From Chlorops oryzae (taxonomy: Eukaryota; Arthropoda; Insecta; Diptera; Chloropidae): 64,000 nucleotides of DNA. Positions within the stretch are counted from its first letter, which is position 1; every line of letters starts with the position of its first letter. The position numbers and the translations under genes were made by a program. A model generated the notes under the pieces. It was not told the origin of the DNA, did no database searches, and saw only the letters and a program-made list of their open reading frames with translations. This document shows positions 45,355 to 56,218 of this stretch, one piece after another. The stretch covers positions 56,812,916 through 56,876,915 of the forward strand of contig CM035806.1 in assembly GCA_020466095.1 (NCBI GenBank), read 5' to 3'.

Positions 45355-46603
45355 CCCAGTAGGCAAATGTAAGGTTTGTCAGATACTTTTTTCCCAAAAG
45401 CTTCTGTGGGCAATAGCGGATTTTTCCGCAGAAAATTAACATTTGACCTAGGAAATGTAAGGTATTCTTGTCGCTTATTTTTGGGTTCGCTATCACTGAC
45501 ATCTTCGTTTCAAAAAGTTCGAAATGGTAATGGATACGTGATGGATAGGAATTCCCGAATTAATAAAATATCATTGTATCGTAAGAATTCTTTGAAGAAA
45601 ATATGCCTATTTGGAAAATTACATTAAATTCATAAAAACTTAAACGCTTTACGACAGAAATTTTAATACCTCGTTCTTAAAAAGTGTAAATATATAAATA
45701 TTCTCCAGATATTGGCCTCAAAAATGAGACTGCATTAAAAGGGAGTACCTATTATGAAAATGCATGAGTTCTAACGATAATGCTATCAGGTAATCAAAAT
45801 ATTGTTTGGTTACTAAGGTTAACCCTTTTTTTTATTACTTACAGTAATTGCGGAATATTTGGTAAATGGGATTTTTTCTTTTAGAGCCTATACTGAGATA
45901 TGCAGTAACTACTTTCACATTAGGTCCATATGTCAATATTTACTTTGAAAAATGTGCCGCAATCAGCTGTCCTGGCATTTACTTCGCAGAAAAATGGACA
46001 TGTTCATTTCTATGGCGAAGTAAAGCCGGAAAGTCGCATGCATCCCTGCGCACTTGATTACTTGTATTTCAGTATAAGCGAAAGTAAAGTATTTACTTCG
46101 ACGTACTTTTCAATTTTTTGCATGTATTTCTTATGGGAGCTTTACTTACTGCATATCTCAGTATAGGCTCTTAAGTAACAATTAAATTCAAAATCACTAC
46201 ATGATTTATATTAATAAAACAATCAAAAACAAAAAAAGGAAGTTCTTATGAAAAAAAAGAAATTGAATAATGGAAGAAGCTGTTCAAAAAAAATGTTATG
46301 AAATTCTTCTTTCAATGTATTTAGGGCTGTGAAAATCCCGGGATATCTCGGGATCCCGGAATTAGTCCTGGTGGTTTTCTTGGCTATTCAACAAAAGTTT
46401 GATTAACACATCCATATATTTTAACTTCGACTAAACGATTTAACCGATTTAAACGATTTTGTCCGATTTTTTCTACGAATTTAACGATTTATTACTATTT
46501 TTTTAAATCCCGGGATCACGGGATTGGCATGCCTAGCTACATAACATTGTTCACTTGTTGTCATAGATTAATTATTTTATATTATGAATTTTTACTTTTC
46601 TTC
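45355..46603. repeat. Non-LINE spacer of the array, copy 2
   Basis: Nearly identical to 40089-41280. It has about 26 extra bases inside the miniature element (45884-46170) and about 43 extra bases (46561-46603) just before the LINE 5' edge. Confidence 0.9.
45884..46170. mobile_element. PIF/Harbinger-type miniature element in spacer copy 2
   Basis: Same element and TTA flanks as 40616-40877 but 287 bp long. It retains a segment around TTCTATGGCGAAGTAAAGCC that is missing from spacer copy 1. Confidence 0.8.
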
Positions 46604-46605
46604 AA

Positions 46606-47022
46606 GACAACACGTCCCACACGAAGAGAACGTATAGCCAAGTTGCCCGTTCTCAAAACCTAGCTAGAAAGCTGGCTAAAAGCGATAGACTCTCTGGGTC
46701 TCCAACAAGTTTCACCCACAATGCTGTCTTAAATGTATCTGCTGGTCCCTCGCCTTCCATGGCACCCCGTTCTGAACCAACTTTCAATCAGCATAAGAAG
46801 GCTCCAATAAGGCCGTCTTCTTTTGCCTCTAATGATATTGAAGCCTTAATTACTGCTTTCACTAAAGTTCTGCAATCTGTTTGTTATAAACTTCAAGATG
46901 ACCGTCTAATCAATGAAGTTAACTCAATGAAGAAACTTTTGAACATCGCTGCCCTAAACAGCGACTATAGCCAAATTATGGCCTCCATCAACTCCAATCT
47001 GAATGAGGATAATGCAATATAA
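46606..47022 (+). pseudogene. I-type LINE ORF1, C-terminal remnant (unit 3)
   Basis: Equivalent to 41283-41699, with only a few substitutions (for example proline to serine in the RPSSFAS stretch). Zinc knuckles are absent in the same way. The stop TAA lies at 47020-47022. Confidence 0.7.
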
Positions 47023-47895
47023 TTGTCAGTCGTTGAGCTCCAACATTGACTCCATTGACCACTTTTTGAATGAGAATAATATCAATATTTGTGCACTTTG
47101 TGAAACTTTTTCTTTTGAACCATCTAGTCATCGCAAATTATGCAACTTCAAAATAATTGAAAAACCTAGGCCTGACTAATATGGCGTTGTGGCCATTCTG
47201 TTTCGGGAAGCTATATCTTTTAAAAAAATTTTTTATCCTTCTCCTAATGATATTTTGGTTGCCCAAACGCTCAACCTTAGCCCCAACATTACCATCTGCT
47301 GTGTGTATCTGCCCCCTGATGTTACATCTGATCGTTTTGCACTGAGGTTGGAAATTTGTTGACCTTCCTGGATGACAAACCAAATGTTTTCATTCTAGGT
47401 GATTTCAACGCTAGAACCACTGTTTGGAGTGATAAGCTAAACAAACCCAACGGCAATTCGTTGCATCAGCTTATAGGTGATTTCAATTTTGTTTGTCTCA
47501 ACAACGGCTCTTATACCTTCTATAATGGCTTCCTGTCTAAGGATGGGTCTGTCCTGGCTCTGTGTTTCACTAGCTCTAATCTTCCTTGTCAATTTAAGGT
47601 CCTTGAAGCAAGACTCGGCGGTAGTCATCACCTTCCAACTTTAATATCTTCGGAGTACTTTGATTGCAAATTTAAGACATTTCTAAGTAAAAAGATGCTA
47701 ATTAAAACACTGAACGAACTAGAACTACAGCCGGATCTTATAGCTTTCTAAAAAAAAAGATCAGTGATGCTATTAACTCGTGTACAATCTCTCCCAAATA
47801 TGGTAGAAAACCCAAAATGTGGTGGGATGATGAACTAGCTTCAATTTTTAAAAGACTACAAGTTGCGTTCAAAAAAGCCTGCAATTCTGCTCATA

Positions 47896-49183
47896 TTAGG
47901 TGTAGTAAAAAGAAATCCATTATTTTTCCAATAGATGGCGTTATTTATCTGCATCTCGTGTTGTATAAGTCCGATCGTGTTCCGCTAGGGGGCATTAGAA
48001 AGATGACAGTTCCTACTAAAAAAGCTTTTTTGACACTTTTTTGATTGATTGATTCAGTTTTGTTTGAGAGCTTGTCAAAGATGGACATCAGCAAAGAGAA
48101 AATTCGCTACATTTTACAGTTTTTCTTCGATAAGGAAGAAAACGCAAGCCAGGCGGCTGAAAATGTGAATAGCGTTTATTGACCTGATACTGTAACAGCC
48201 AATCATGCGCAATTTTGGTTTCTTCGATTCCGTTCCGGTAACTTCGATGTCAAGGATGCACCACGCACTGGAAGGCCAATTGTCGAAAATGTCGATAAAA
48301 TCATGGAAATTATCGAGTCCGACCGTCATGTTAGCACTGTTTCGATTGCAAAAGAGCTAAAGATTGCACAAAAAACCGTTTGGAACCACTTGAATAAGGC
48401 TGGATACACAAAGAAGCTCGATGTATGGGTGCCACACGAGTTAACGCAAAAAAACCTCATAGACCGAATTTCCATCTGCGAATCGCTGCTGAACCGCAAC
48501 AAAATCGACCCATTTCTGAAGCGGTTGGTGACTGGTGATGAAAAGTGGGTCACTTACGACAACGTCAAGCGAAAACGGTCGTGGTCGAAACACGGTGAAC
48601 CGGCGGAAACGGTGGCCAAGCCAGGATTGACGGCCAGGAAGGTTTTGCTGTGTGTTTGGTGGGATTGGCAGGGAATTATCTACTATGAGCTGCTCCCATA
48701 CGGCAAAACTCTTAACTCGGAACTCTACTGTCAACAATTGGACCGTCTGAAGGAAGCAATCGCCCATAAGCGGCCAGCTTTGGCCAATAGGAGAGGAATT
48801 GTGTTCCATCAGGACAACGCCAGGCCACACACATCGATAGTGACTCGCTAGAAGCTCCGGGAGTTTGGTTGGGAGGTTCTTCTGCATCCACCTTATAGTC
48901 CGGACCTGGCACCAAGTGATTACCATCTGTTCCTGTCCATGGCGAACAATTTTGCTGGTGAAACATTCGCTTCAAGAGAGGCTTCTGAAATTCGACTGTC
49001 TCAATTTTTTGCTAATAGCAACGAGGGCTTCTATGAGAGAGGCATAATGAAATTACCTTTAAAATGGCAACAAGTTATCGAACAAAACGGCGCATATTTG
49101 ACCTAAATCGGGTCATTCTAACTATCTTAAATAAAGCCCTCAATTTAATGCAAAAATAATGGATTTCTTTTTACTACACCTAA
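47896..49183 (+). mobile_element. Full-length mariner, 1288 bp
   Basis: Inverted ends TTAGGTGTAGTAAAAAGAAA, matching for about 31 bp, with TA duplicated on both sides (47894-47895 and 49184-49185). Unit 2 of the LINE array preserves the empty target (…GCTCATATTATTGACG). Length and structure are those of a complete mariner. Confidence 0.96.
48081..49106 (+). pseudogene. Mariner transposase, 341 codons, two nonsense codons
   Basis: ATG at 48081 starts MDISKEKIRYILQFFFDKEE. An N-terminal helix-turn-helix region is followed by the catalytic blocks VTGDEKWVTYDN, GIVFHQDNARPHTS and LHPPYSPDLAPSDYHLF. The second and third aspartates are separated by 34 residues, the mariner DD34D signature. Length is close to the usual 345 residues. 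TGA at codon 34 (48180) and TAG at codon 257 (48849) are the only obvious inactivating changes; the rest of the frame is continuous to TAA at 49104. This suggests a young copy that is no longer autonomous. Confidence 0.95.
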
Positions 49184-51836
49184 TATTATTGACGCAATTA
49201 GGTACCTTAAGCTTAAAAACTTCTGGAAGAAGAAAATCAAGCAGTGTAAACGCAAATCCTATTTAAACAAAATTGATGAACTGAATATGAATCCGAGCTC
49301 AAAAGAGTCGTGGAGGTTCGTTAAGGCAGTCAGAGGTGATTTTCGTTGTGAATCATCTGTCTGGCTTCCGGAAAACAATCAAGACTACCTTTACCTTCTC
49401 AAAAATCAAGTTTCGTCCTCTAGTCATTCATTCACACCCAACTCTGTATCAATTGCAACTCCAAACTTGATGTTTACTCCTGCAGAACTCTACAATGTCA
49501 TCTTCCTCAAATCCAACCAAGTTGCAGGGGGTGATGATTGGGTCACATACTATATGCTCAAGGCTCTGAGTGAAGATTCACTTGCTAACTTTCTGACAGC
49601 TATCATCTTGACATTTAGTAGAAATATGATCCCAGATGAATGGAGAATTATCAGGATGGTACCCATCCCTAAGAAGGATAAGGATCTAAGCAACTATGCA
49701 AATTTTCGTCCCATCTCTTTAATCTCGGTATTCATAAAAGTCATTAATCTTCTGGTGAAAAGCAAAATTGAACCCCTTGTTGAAAAGAACAACATTCTAT
49801 CAAGTACATGCTATGCTTATAGAAAACATAAATCAGCCACGATGTGTGTGAATCATCTGCTCCATGACATTAGTATTAGAAAAGCCAGAAATGAGAAAAC
49901 TTTTTTGTTTGCTGTTGACATATCAAATGCTTACAACTGTGTCAATCTAAAGATACTCAGGGTTATCATGTGCCATATCGGCATTGAACAACATTATATT
50001 ACATGGATTATTAACTTTTTGTCCTACAGGATTCTCAAGCTTGGCAGTGCTGAAACGGTTGTATCTGATGGGCTCCCACAAGGCAGCTGCTTGTCTCCAA
50101 TTTTGTTTAACATTTATACTAAAGAGCTACACTCAATAGCTGATAGTCACTCAAGGGTCTTCCAATTTGCTGATGATTTTATCAACGTCACATATCATCC
50201 AGTGATGAGCACCGCAATCAGAATGCTAAAACAGAATATTGAAGTCTTTGGTAGGATGTGCCAAAATCTTAACTTTTCCTTCAATGTCGATAAGACAAAA
50301 CTGCTGGTTCTGTCAAGAGGCAAAACCGCTGCAGTCAACATCTCCTTCAGAGGCTGCAATATTCCATAGGTCAGGTCACTAAAGTTCCTGGGTGTAGTTG
50401 TTAATTCGTCGCGGTCTTTCCAGGATCATTTCAAATATGTTGCGGAAAAATTGGAGTCTTGCTCTAACCTTTTCAAGTGCTTAACGCCAATCAAATCTGG
50501 TCTTCATCCCTCAGTCTCCCTAAATCTATACAGATCACTGGTCAGGTCCAAAGTTGAATATGGTCGTTCTGCCACAATCTCTATTAGGTCCAAAACCCTT
50601 AACCGCAAAATTGAAGCAATGCAAACACCTTTCCTCAGAAGATGCCTTGGGCTCCCCCCCAGGACTCACAATTTTATTATGTAATCGCTGGCCGGGGAAC
50701 TTCCACCAAACCCCAGAGTGCTTCTTCTCACTGCCAGGGAAATTGTGAGTGCCAAATTGTTCAACCAATCACTTTTTCAAGATATAGTGAATTCACCGCA
50801 GGCTAAGTCTAGTAACTCTATAGTGTATGCAAGGTCCAAAGAGGTGTTTGAAGATATCAATTATGACATTGATTATGTCAAAAGCAAAAAAACGACAATC
50901 ATGCTGAAGCGATTCAAAGGCAAAAAATTCAATACAGATAATGCTTCTCTTCAACGTGCTTATGAGGCAGAAAAACAAGCAATTCAGAGCTCTGGCTTCA
51001 TCTGTTTTGCAACTGATGCATCGATTGTAGGCAACATTGCTGGTTGTGCTGTATTTCTTATGGATACTAACGAGAAATTTAAGTATAAACTTATGGACTC
51101 CTTTTCCTCATCCTTTGTTGAGCTGCAAGCTATTTTCATGGCCCTCAGACTTGCCAAGAGAAGAAAGTTAACTTATGTTGCAGTCTTTACGGACAGTCTC
51201 ATTGCCTGCCAACTACTGGAGAAGAACAGCACTACCAACTATGTTGTTGCCAAGATCCATAATTTTGTCAACAGCTTTTTTGAGGATGTTAAAATAATTT
51301 GGACGCCGAGTCACTGCGGGATCTCCTTCAATGAGACTGCCGATCGTCTGGCCAAAGAAGCGGTTATTGATGGATCGCCGTTATATGCATCGCTGGTTTC
51401 ACAAATGTGAATTAGTCCCCAAAACGATTAAGCTGCTAAACAGATTCATCGCCGGCTCAGTATATGACGGTGTTTTTCTCTACAACATCAAGGCTATAGC
51501 CTCGGTTACATGTTCTCCCTGTAACTTGGAGGACTCATTTGAACATCAAATATTTGTCTGTCCCGCTCACTCAGAAATCAGGAAAAAGTTTGGAATTTTC
51601 AAAAAATTTAATAATCGTATGGATTTTATAAGGGGGATCAACCTTGCTGATCTAATGGAACTGGGAAGTTTTCTGGAAACAGCTAAATGCAATTTTTAAT
51701 GTATAAAATTTTTAAAAATTTTTATTTCTTTTCAAATGCCGTCCTGTTGCGGCCTCTTTTTTTATTGAGTTCTATTTTTGTATTGCCAACAAGAACTATA
51801 CAATTGTTTTTGTTGCTGTTCTTGTTTCGTCTTCAC

Positions 51837-52159
51837 GTCTCATTCACTCAAGATCAACCGGAATCTGCGGAACTCTTCCATCCCTAGTGGTGCATTGGAT
51901 GAATGGCCTGTTTGGTTCTGTCTTCAAGTGGCTTGGACTTCGACGCGGACCTGAGTTCCTGCCTTCTAAATTATGCTTCAAGCTCATTGAGTCTTCACGT
52001 TCTGATACTGACGACGGTCAAAAAAACTACTGTTCCTAGTTCTCAAATTTGCTAGTAGTTCCTAACTGGCCTATGTGGACCTAGCTGTGTCCCGGCCATT
52101 AATTTCGAAGTCAAAAAAAACACAAGTCAAAAAGAAGAACTGATTTGTTTAGAGGACAG
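51837..52159. other. 3' flank of the LINE array, unassigned
   Basis: Unique in this window. A short open frame reads GTLPSLVVHWMNGLFGSVFK without a domain I recognise. It could be the original flank of the array or a fragment of another element. Confidence 0.4.
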
Positions 52160-52756
52160 GAAATATAAAAGTCTCAATTAGATTTTTATGCTTGAATTAA
52201 AAATAAAAGTTGAAAAATAACACCTAATCAAGCTGGAAAAAATAATACTATAATACTATATAATATAAATAATATAATAATAATGCTATAATAATAAAAT
52301 ACATATGTTTTTTTCCCCTAAACTAAAAATCACTCTCCAACAGTTATATTTTGATTTTGATCTATTTTTATACCCAGCGTAAGCAGGGTATATTTGTTTT
52401 ATGCGAATCTTGTAACAGGGAGAATTAAGCTCCGAAGATATAGACAAATATATATAGAAATAATCAGGATCAAAAACTTGAAGCTTCAAATTCGCAACAT
52501 AGGTTGACAAAGGCGAATGAAAGGAGTAGGAAAAAAATTTGTGGCCCGCCCACTGCCACGCCCACAAATGGTGAGGCAAAACATAGTGCGCCAATAATGT
52601 CGGGACGCTGGGTATTTCAAAGTCGGGCTTGACCGACTTTAACTTTCTTACTTGTTAACTCTTAATGTTCGCCAGCTTAAGGTAAAAGTTAAGAAATAAT
52701 TATTTGAAATTAAGTTTTTCAATATCACTTATAAGTTATAAGAGTTACGATCCCTG
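52160..52756. mobile_element. Probable fragment of the inner hAT foldback family
   Basis: The right end TTACGATCCCTG at 52745-52756 matches the end of the hAT element at 26964, and AAATAAAAGTTG-type text near 52200 recalls its arms. A mini-me element (52365-52656) lies inside. The left end was not found. Confidence 0.45.
52365..52656. mobile_element. mini-me/DINE-like element, copy D (internally deleted)
   Basis: Same orientation as copy C: TTTTATACCCAGCGTAAGCA, then TA-rich sequence and core start. It jumps at about 52478 to the far part of the element, losing the microsatellite. It ends with the hairpin AGTCGGGCTTGACCGACT (52621-52638) and TTAACTTTCTTACTTGTT. Confidence 0.85.
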
Positions 52757-53092
52757 ATAAAAAATAGGTAAACGAAAATTCACCTACAACCAAAGGTCAT
52801 AACCAAAAGAAAACTCACAAAGTAAACATAAAACAAATAAATTCAAAATACAAAATCGTAATATTGTTTCATGTTTTCTTGCTATATGTTGTCTTTTTAT
52901 TTATAATGTATCTACTGTATATGAATCCATGGGCAATTTATGCTTTGTCAAAAGGGAACAATAAAGCTCACTAACATAACATTTATGCTTTGAGAAATAA
53001 CATATCAAGTGAGAAAAAAATTGACTGAACTGACAGGTTTTAAATCGGCCCTACCTGTAACCGCCTCTGTCATACCTTGAATTCAGCTCTAG
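52757..53092. other. AT-rich sequence, nothing recognised
   Basis: No identifiable features. Confidence 0.4.
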
Positions 53093-53503
53093 CTACGGTC
53101 CTGCACTGGTGTCACGTATTTGATAATAGAATTCCTCGTCGCTGTCCTCTTTTAACGAATTTTCCAAACTTTGGCTTCCTACAGATTGCATGGTTTCTCT
53201 GATATTTTCAGTTGTTTCCTGGGCTACGGCACTCCATTGTGGCGATGGTTGTACGGTTAATTTTTGACGGGTACAACGGCTATAAGGCAAAAGCCGACAT
53301 CTATTGCAAAGAACGTACCCGACATTCATATTTTTGTCCATAACTTGAGAAAATCGCATCGCTTCGTCCTCAGTTTTAGTTATTTGTTTTTTGTCCTTTA
53401 AGGCTACGCAAAATACGGTTGCAGTGAGCGCATAGAGACATTTTATGTGTTTGAGTTGATTAGTGTGTTTGTGCCTGCGAGGAATCAATGGTCTTGCGAC
53501 CAA
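53093..53503 (-). CDS. Unidentified reading frame with CxxC pairs, 136 codons
   Basis: I do not recognise this protein. The minus-strand frame ends with an acidic, serine-rich tail (NSLKEDSDEEFYYQIRDTSA) after a CNRCRLLPYSRCTRQKL segment. A second pair, CAHC, lies about 45 codons upstream in an overlapping frame starting MSLCAHCNRILRSLKG at 53441. So a zinc-ribbon-like C-x2-C...C-x2-C protein with one frameshift is possible. AATCCCAG|GTACGTG and CCTCGCAG|GCAC near 53575 and 53487 look like splice sites, suggesting an upstream exon at about 53575-53700. It could be a decayed transposon gene or a small host exon. Confidence 0.3.
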   Translation of the reverse strand: MVARPLIPRRHKHTNQLKHIKCLYALTATVFCVALKDKKQITKTEDEAMRFSQVMDKNMNVGYVLCNRCRLLPYSRCTRQKLTVQPSPQWSAVAQETTENIRETMQSVGSQSLENSLKEDSDEEFYYQIRDTSAGP

Positions 53504-54650
53504 AATGGGGCAAAGGGCAATCGTATGGAAGTCAAATTAAGGAGTACTTATCAATCACGTACCTGGGATTACGGCGGCGATGGACGAATCGGGAGATATT
53601 GCTTCTGGTGGTGTGGTTGTTGAATTTACGCTGCGGAGTTGGACTCGGATGAAGATTTTTATGGAGGACGAAACTCGGTGAGAGACTGTTGGTTGTGGTG
53701 GGTTTTAAAAAGAGTCCTGAATAACAAATGAAATTATCAAAATGTCGCGAACGAGGCCCGCACTCATTACTTCACTTCACTAAACATTTTGTTGTTGTTA
53801 ACGGAATAACGGTTCGAAAAGTCGCAGACGTGTCGTTTGATCAACAGTTCGATTTGAATCAATTTTTAAGCCCGCCCGGTGTTGCCAGTCAAGCCCGGCT
53901 GGGAAAAGAGCGAGCAGTTGGGCTCGAAGTGATGCCCTCCTTTTTCCCGTTTTGTCGCCACTGGTGGGACTTAGCTGCGAAGCGACAGCTGCAAAAACGG
54001 ACAGTGCGATTAAGATAGAATGCAAGACGGAATCAGTTTATACTTATTTACCTCTTAACCTGGTATTGGGCTTTGGATGGCTGGTATATTTTAAAAATAC
54101 AGGTGTAAATTCTTCTCCAGCTGCAGGTTGACAGGTAGATCGGTTTGGTTCACTTTCGGGTTTTATTGCTTTGTTTATATATAATACTTCATAGATTACT
54201 TTTCTTGCAATTTTTATTTGGGTTAGATTTTTCAGTGAAATTAGGGAATATTTGGACTGTGGATAGATTTTTCTGTAGGAATAAGCAATTTTTTATTCTT
54301 CTTTGTTGTTTGTTACACAAATTCACATGATATGACTATACGGAAAAATTATATTGATGTAAACCAAAAGTATGCAACATTTTTTTAACTTGCCATTTTG
54401 AAGGATGTTGCAGGCGCCTGAGCGTATTGAAGGCCAGCCTACTTATTCCTGGTATAAAACTATATTTTCGAGAATTTTAATTAAGCTCGTATCATACCTT
54501 GAACAACAAAAACAATCTCATGAAAAAATATCCTTCCACGGGAGCATGTTTTTAGTTTTAGCAAAATTACCGGAAAAATATTTTTGTAATATTTTCTATA
54601 TACTTATATGCTTTTGAATGAACATTATATCGTTATAGTTGCCTAACATA
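53504..54650. other. Unassigned sequence, GC-richer at 53750-54020
   Basis: The 53728-54018 stretch is less AT-rich than its surroundings and open on both strands. It could be a promoter/5' region for the antisense frame or a non-coding element end. No domain was recognised, and the rest is AT-rich. Confidence 0.35.
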
Positions 54651-54897
54651 TCGCACCCTTGCTACTAAATCGGCACAATTCGAAATTTCACATTTCTCTA
54701 AAATCATTCAATCTCTCTTGAAACTAAGGAGAAATAATATTTTTTCTAAACTTTTATTATTTCCAATCGACTGCTGCATCTGTCAATATAAGCGCTAATT
54801 TTCTAGGTTTTGGGTTTCTTACAGAAAAATGCAATCGAACATAAAAAAATTGATTACAAAATTGTTGAATTGTGCCGATTTATTAGCAAAGGTGCGA
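54651..54897. mobile_element. TA-flanked miniature element, copy 1 (247 bp)
   Basis: Inverted ends TCGCACCCTTGCTACTAAAT, continuing into CGGCACAATTC, match for about 34 bp. TA flanks both sides. A reverse-oriented copy lies at 56219-56454. No coding capacity. Confidence 0.82.
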
Positions 54898-55428
54898 TAT
54901 GATTTTTTTAAAATGTTCTCTAAAAGCCCCCTTTTTCAAGGATATTCAAAGACTATAGCAGATCGAAAGCGAAAACTTCCCGAAAATTAAATTTTTTGCA
55001 TTTACCTACACAGCAAAACAACTAAAGTTGAAATTGGCTTTCGGGGCAGAATCACTATGCTTATAGGGATATACCCTTTGAGAACAAAAAAACTTCAAAC
55101 ATTTGACTTGTGTTTGATGGGATGGTACACACACTAACACAGCCAACCTTTGTTCGAACGAGATTTTTGCTGTACGTGTTTGATGCTAGCAGAGCGTGAC
55201 GGCAACAACACATAAAAATACATTTTGAAATTAAAGATATAGCCCTGCCAAAAGTGCTCAACGCGCAGTTTTGAGACATTTTCACCAATCATATTTAAAT
55301 ACGAATCGTTGTCTTAACACAGATTTTAATTTTCACCATCCTAAATGGCAGCTCGTATTTAAATGGAGTTTATGCAACTCTGCGTATTCCTAATGGAAAC
55401 AGCTGATTTAAGCTGATTTTTTTTTATT
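54898..55428. other. AT-rich sequence, nothing recognised
   Basis: No gene or repeat end was identified between the two miniature elements. Confidence 0.4.
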
Positions 55429-55720
55429 AGTGGTATTCAAGCAGGTACGCAAAATTTGCGCCCTCGGAAATTTCGCGTGCTCGGAAATTGTTTTGTATGA
55501 AAAATAGTTTCCACAGCCTCGCAAATTTTGCACGCCTGCTGTGATGCGCAAAATATGCGCGATATTCGCTTCTCCTTCTTTCACCAAGGCAAACATTGAA
55601 ACCAGCTGTTTTCGCAAAATTTTTACACACGCATTGCATAAGGGTCGTTCAAGCAATAGTTTAAAATATCAGCGCTCAAAATTTGCACCTAGCTATTTCC
55701 GAGCCTGCTTGAACACCACT
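55429..55720. mobile_element. Miniature inverted-repeat element, 292 bp
   Basis: Ends AGTGGTATTCAAGCAGG and the complement of AGTGGTGTTCAAGCAGG, flanked by ATT on both sides (55426-55428 and 55721-55723). The interior is rich in GCAAAATTTGCG-type words. Superfamily uncertain. Confidence 0.72.
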
Positions 55721-55723
55721 ATT

Positions 55724-56218
55724 GACGTTTTTTTTTTATTAATTTTGGTTGTAACCAGCTGCTAAAGACGGTGTTGCACTAAAATAGAAGGTGCTGCCGT
55801 TCTTTTTATCATGGAATCGTTTCAAAAGTTCGACATCTGTTTTTAAAGTTTTTAAAGTCGCGCACGAATAAAAAAAAATTTAAGATTTATGGAGTTTTTA
55901 AACAAAAAAGTTTTACATCATTTCCAATAAGTTTTCAATCAAAATTTTTTGAAAGTGCTAACTGCGTACTGAGGGTTAAAAAAATGTCTTTTTTCTTTAC
56001 CCTCATAGACTGAGAGCAAGTGTTCGGTACAGTAGCAAAGTCCTTATTAATGGTAGGGATACTATTTTACCTGCCGTAGGTTAAATGGCGAGTCACTGTT
56101 CCTAAGAAGGAGGAGGAAATATTGAGGAAGGATTATGTGGTCGGCCGGGATGTCAGAACGGACCTATCTGTCTGCCTTTTTCAATATGTGTGTGTAAAAA
56201 TACATTGTATTTAACATA
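55724..56218. other. Unassigned sequence
   Basis: No recognised gene or element. Confidence 0.4.

Larger units (their letters stand above)
47012..51699 (+). pseudogene. I-type LINE ORF2 (unit 3), interrupted
   Basis: Endonuclease and RT as in unit 2, split by a mariner between 47895 and 49184 at the codons for NSAHI|IDAIRYL. Shared lesions are TAA at 47177, TGA at 47360, the A-run frameshift near 47749 and TAG at 50367. The RT (49287-50369) keeps GLPQGSCLSP and FADD, so the catalytic pair is intact here. Private lesions are a stop in the C-terminal half at about 50682 (TAC to TAA) and loss of about 130 bp after 51394, removing the region just downstream of RNase H. RNase H motifs FATDAS, VELQA, FTDSL and NETADRLAKEA remain. 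Confidence 0.9.
46604..51836 (+). mobile_element. I-type LINE array, unit 3 with mariner insertion
   Basis: Same extent as unit 2, with a mariner at 47896-49183, a private stop in the C-terminal half and a deletion of about 130 bp. Its 3' end stops at the same base context (TTCAC at 51836), after which the sequence differs from the spacers, marking the end of the array. Confidence 0.92.

Noticed and set aside
36732..51836. Telomere-type LINE array (HeT-A/TART-like)
   Set aside because: Units share inactivating lesions and a non-LINE spacer, and a host gene lies in the same window; duplication of DNA explains it better.
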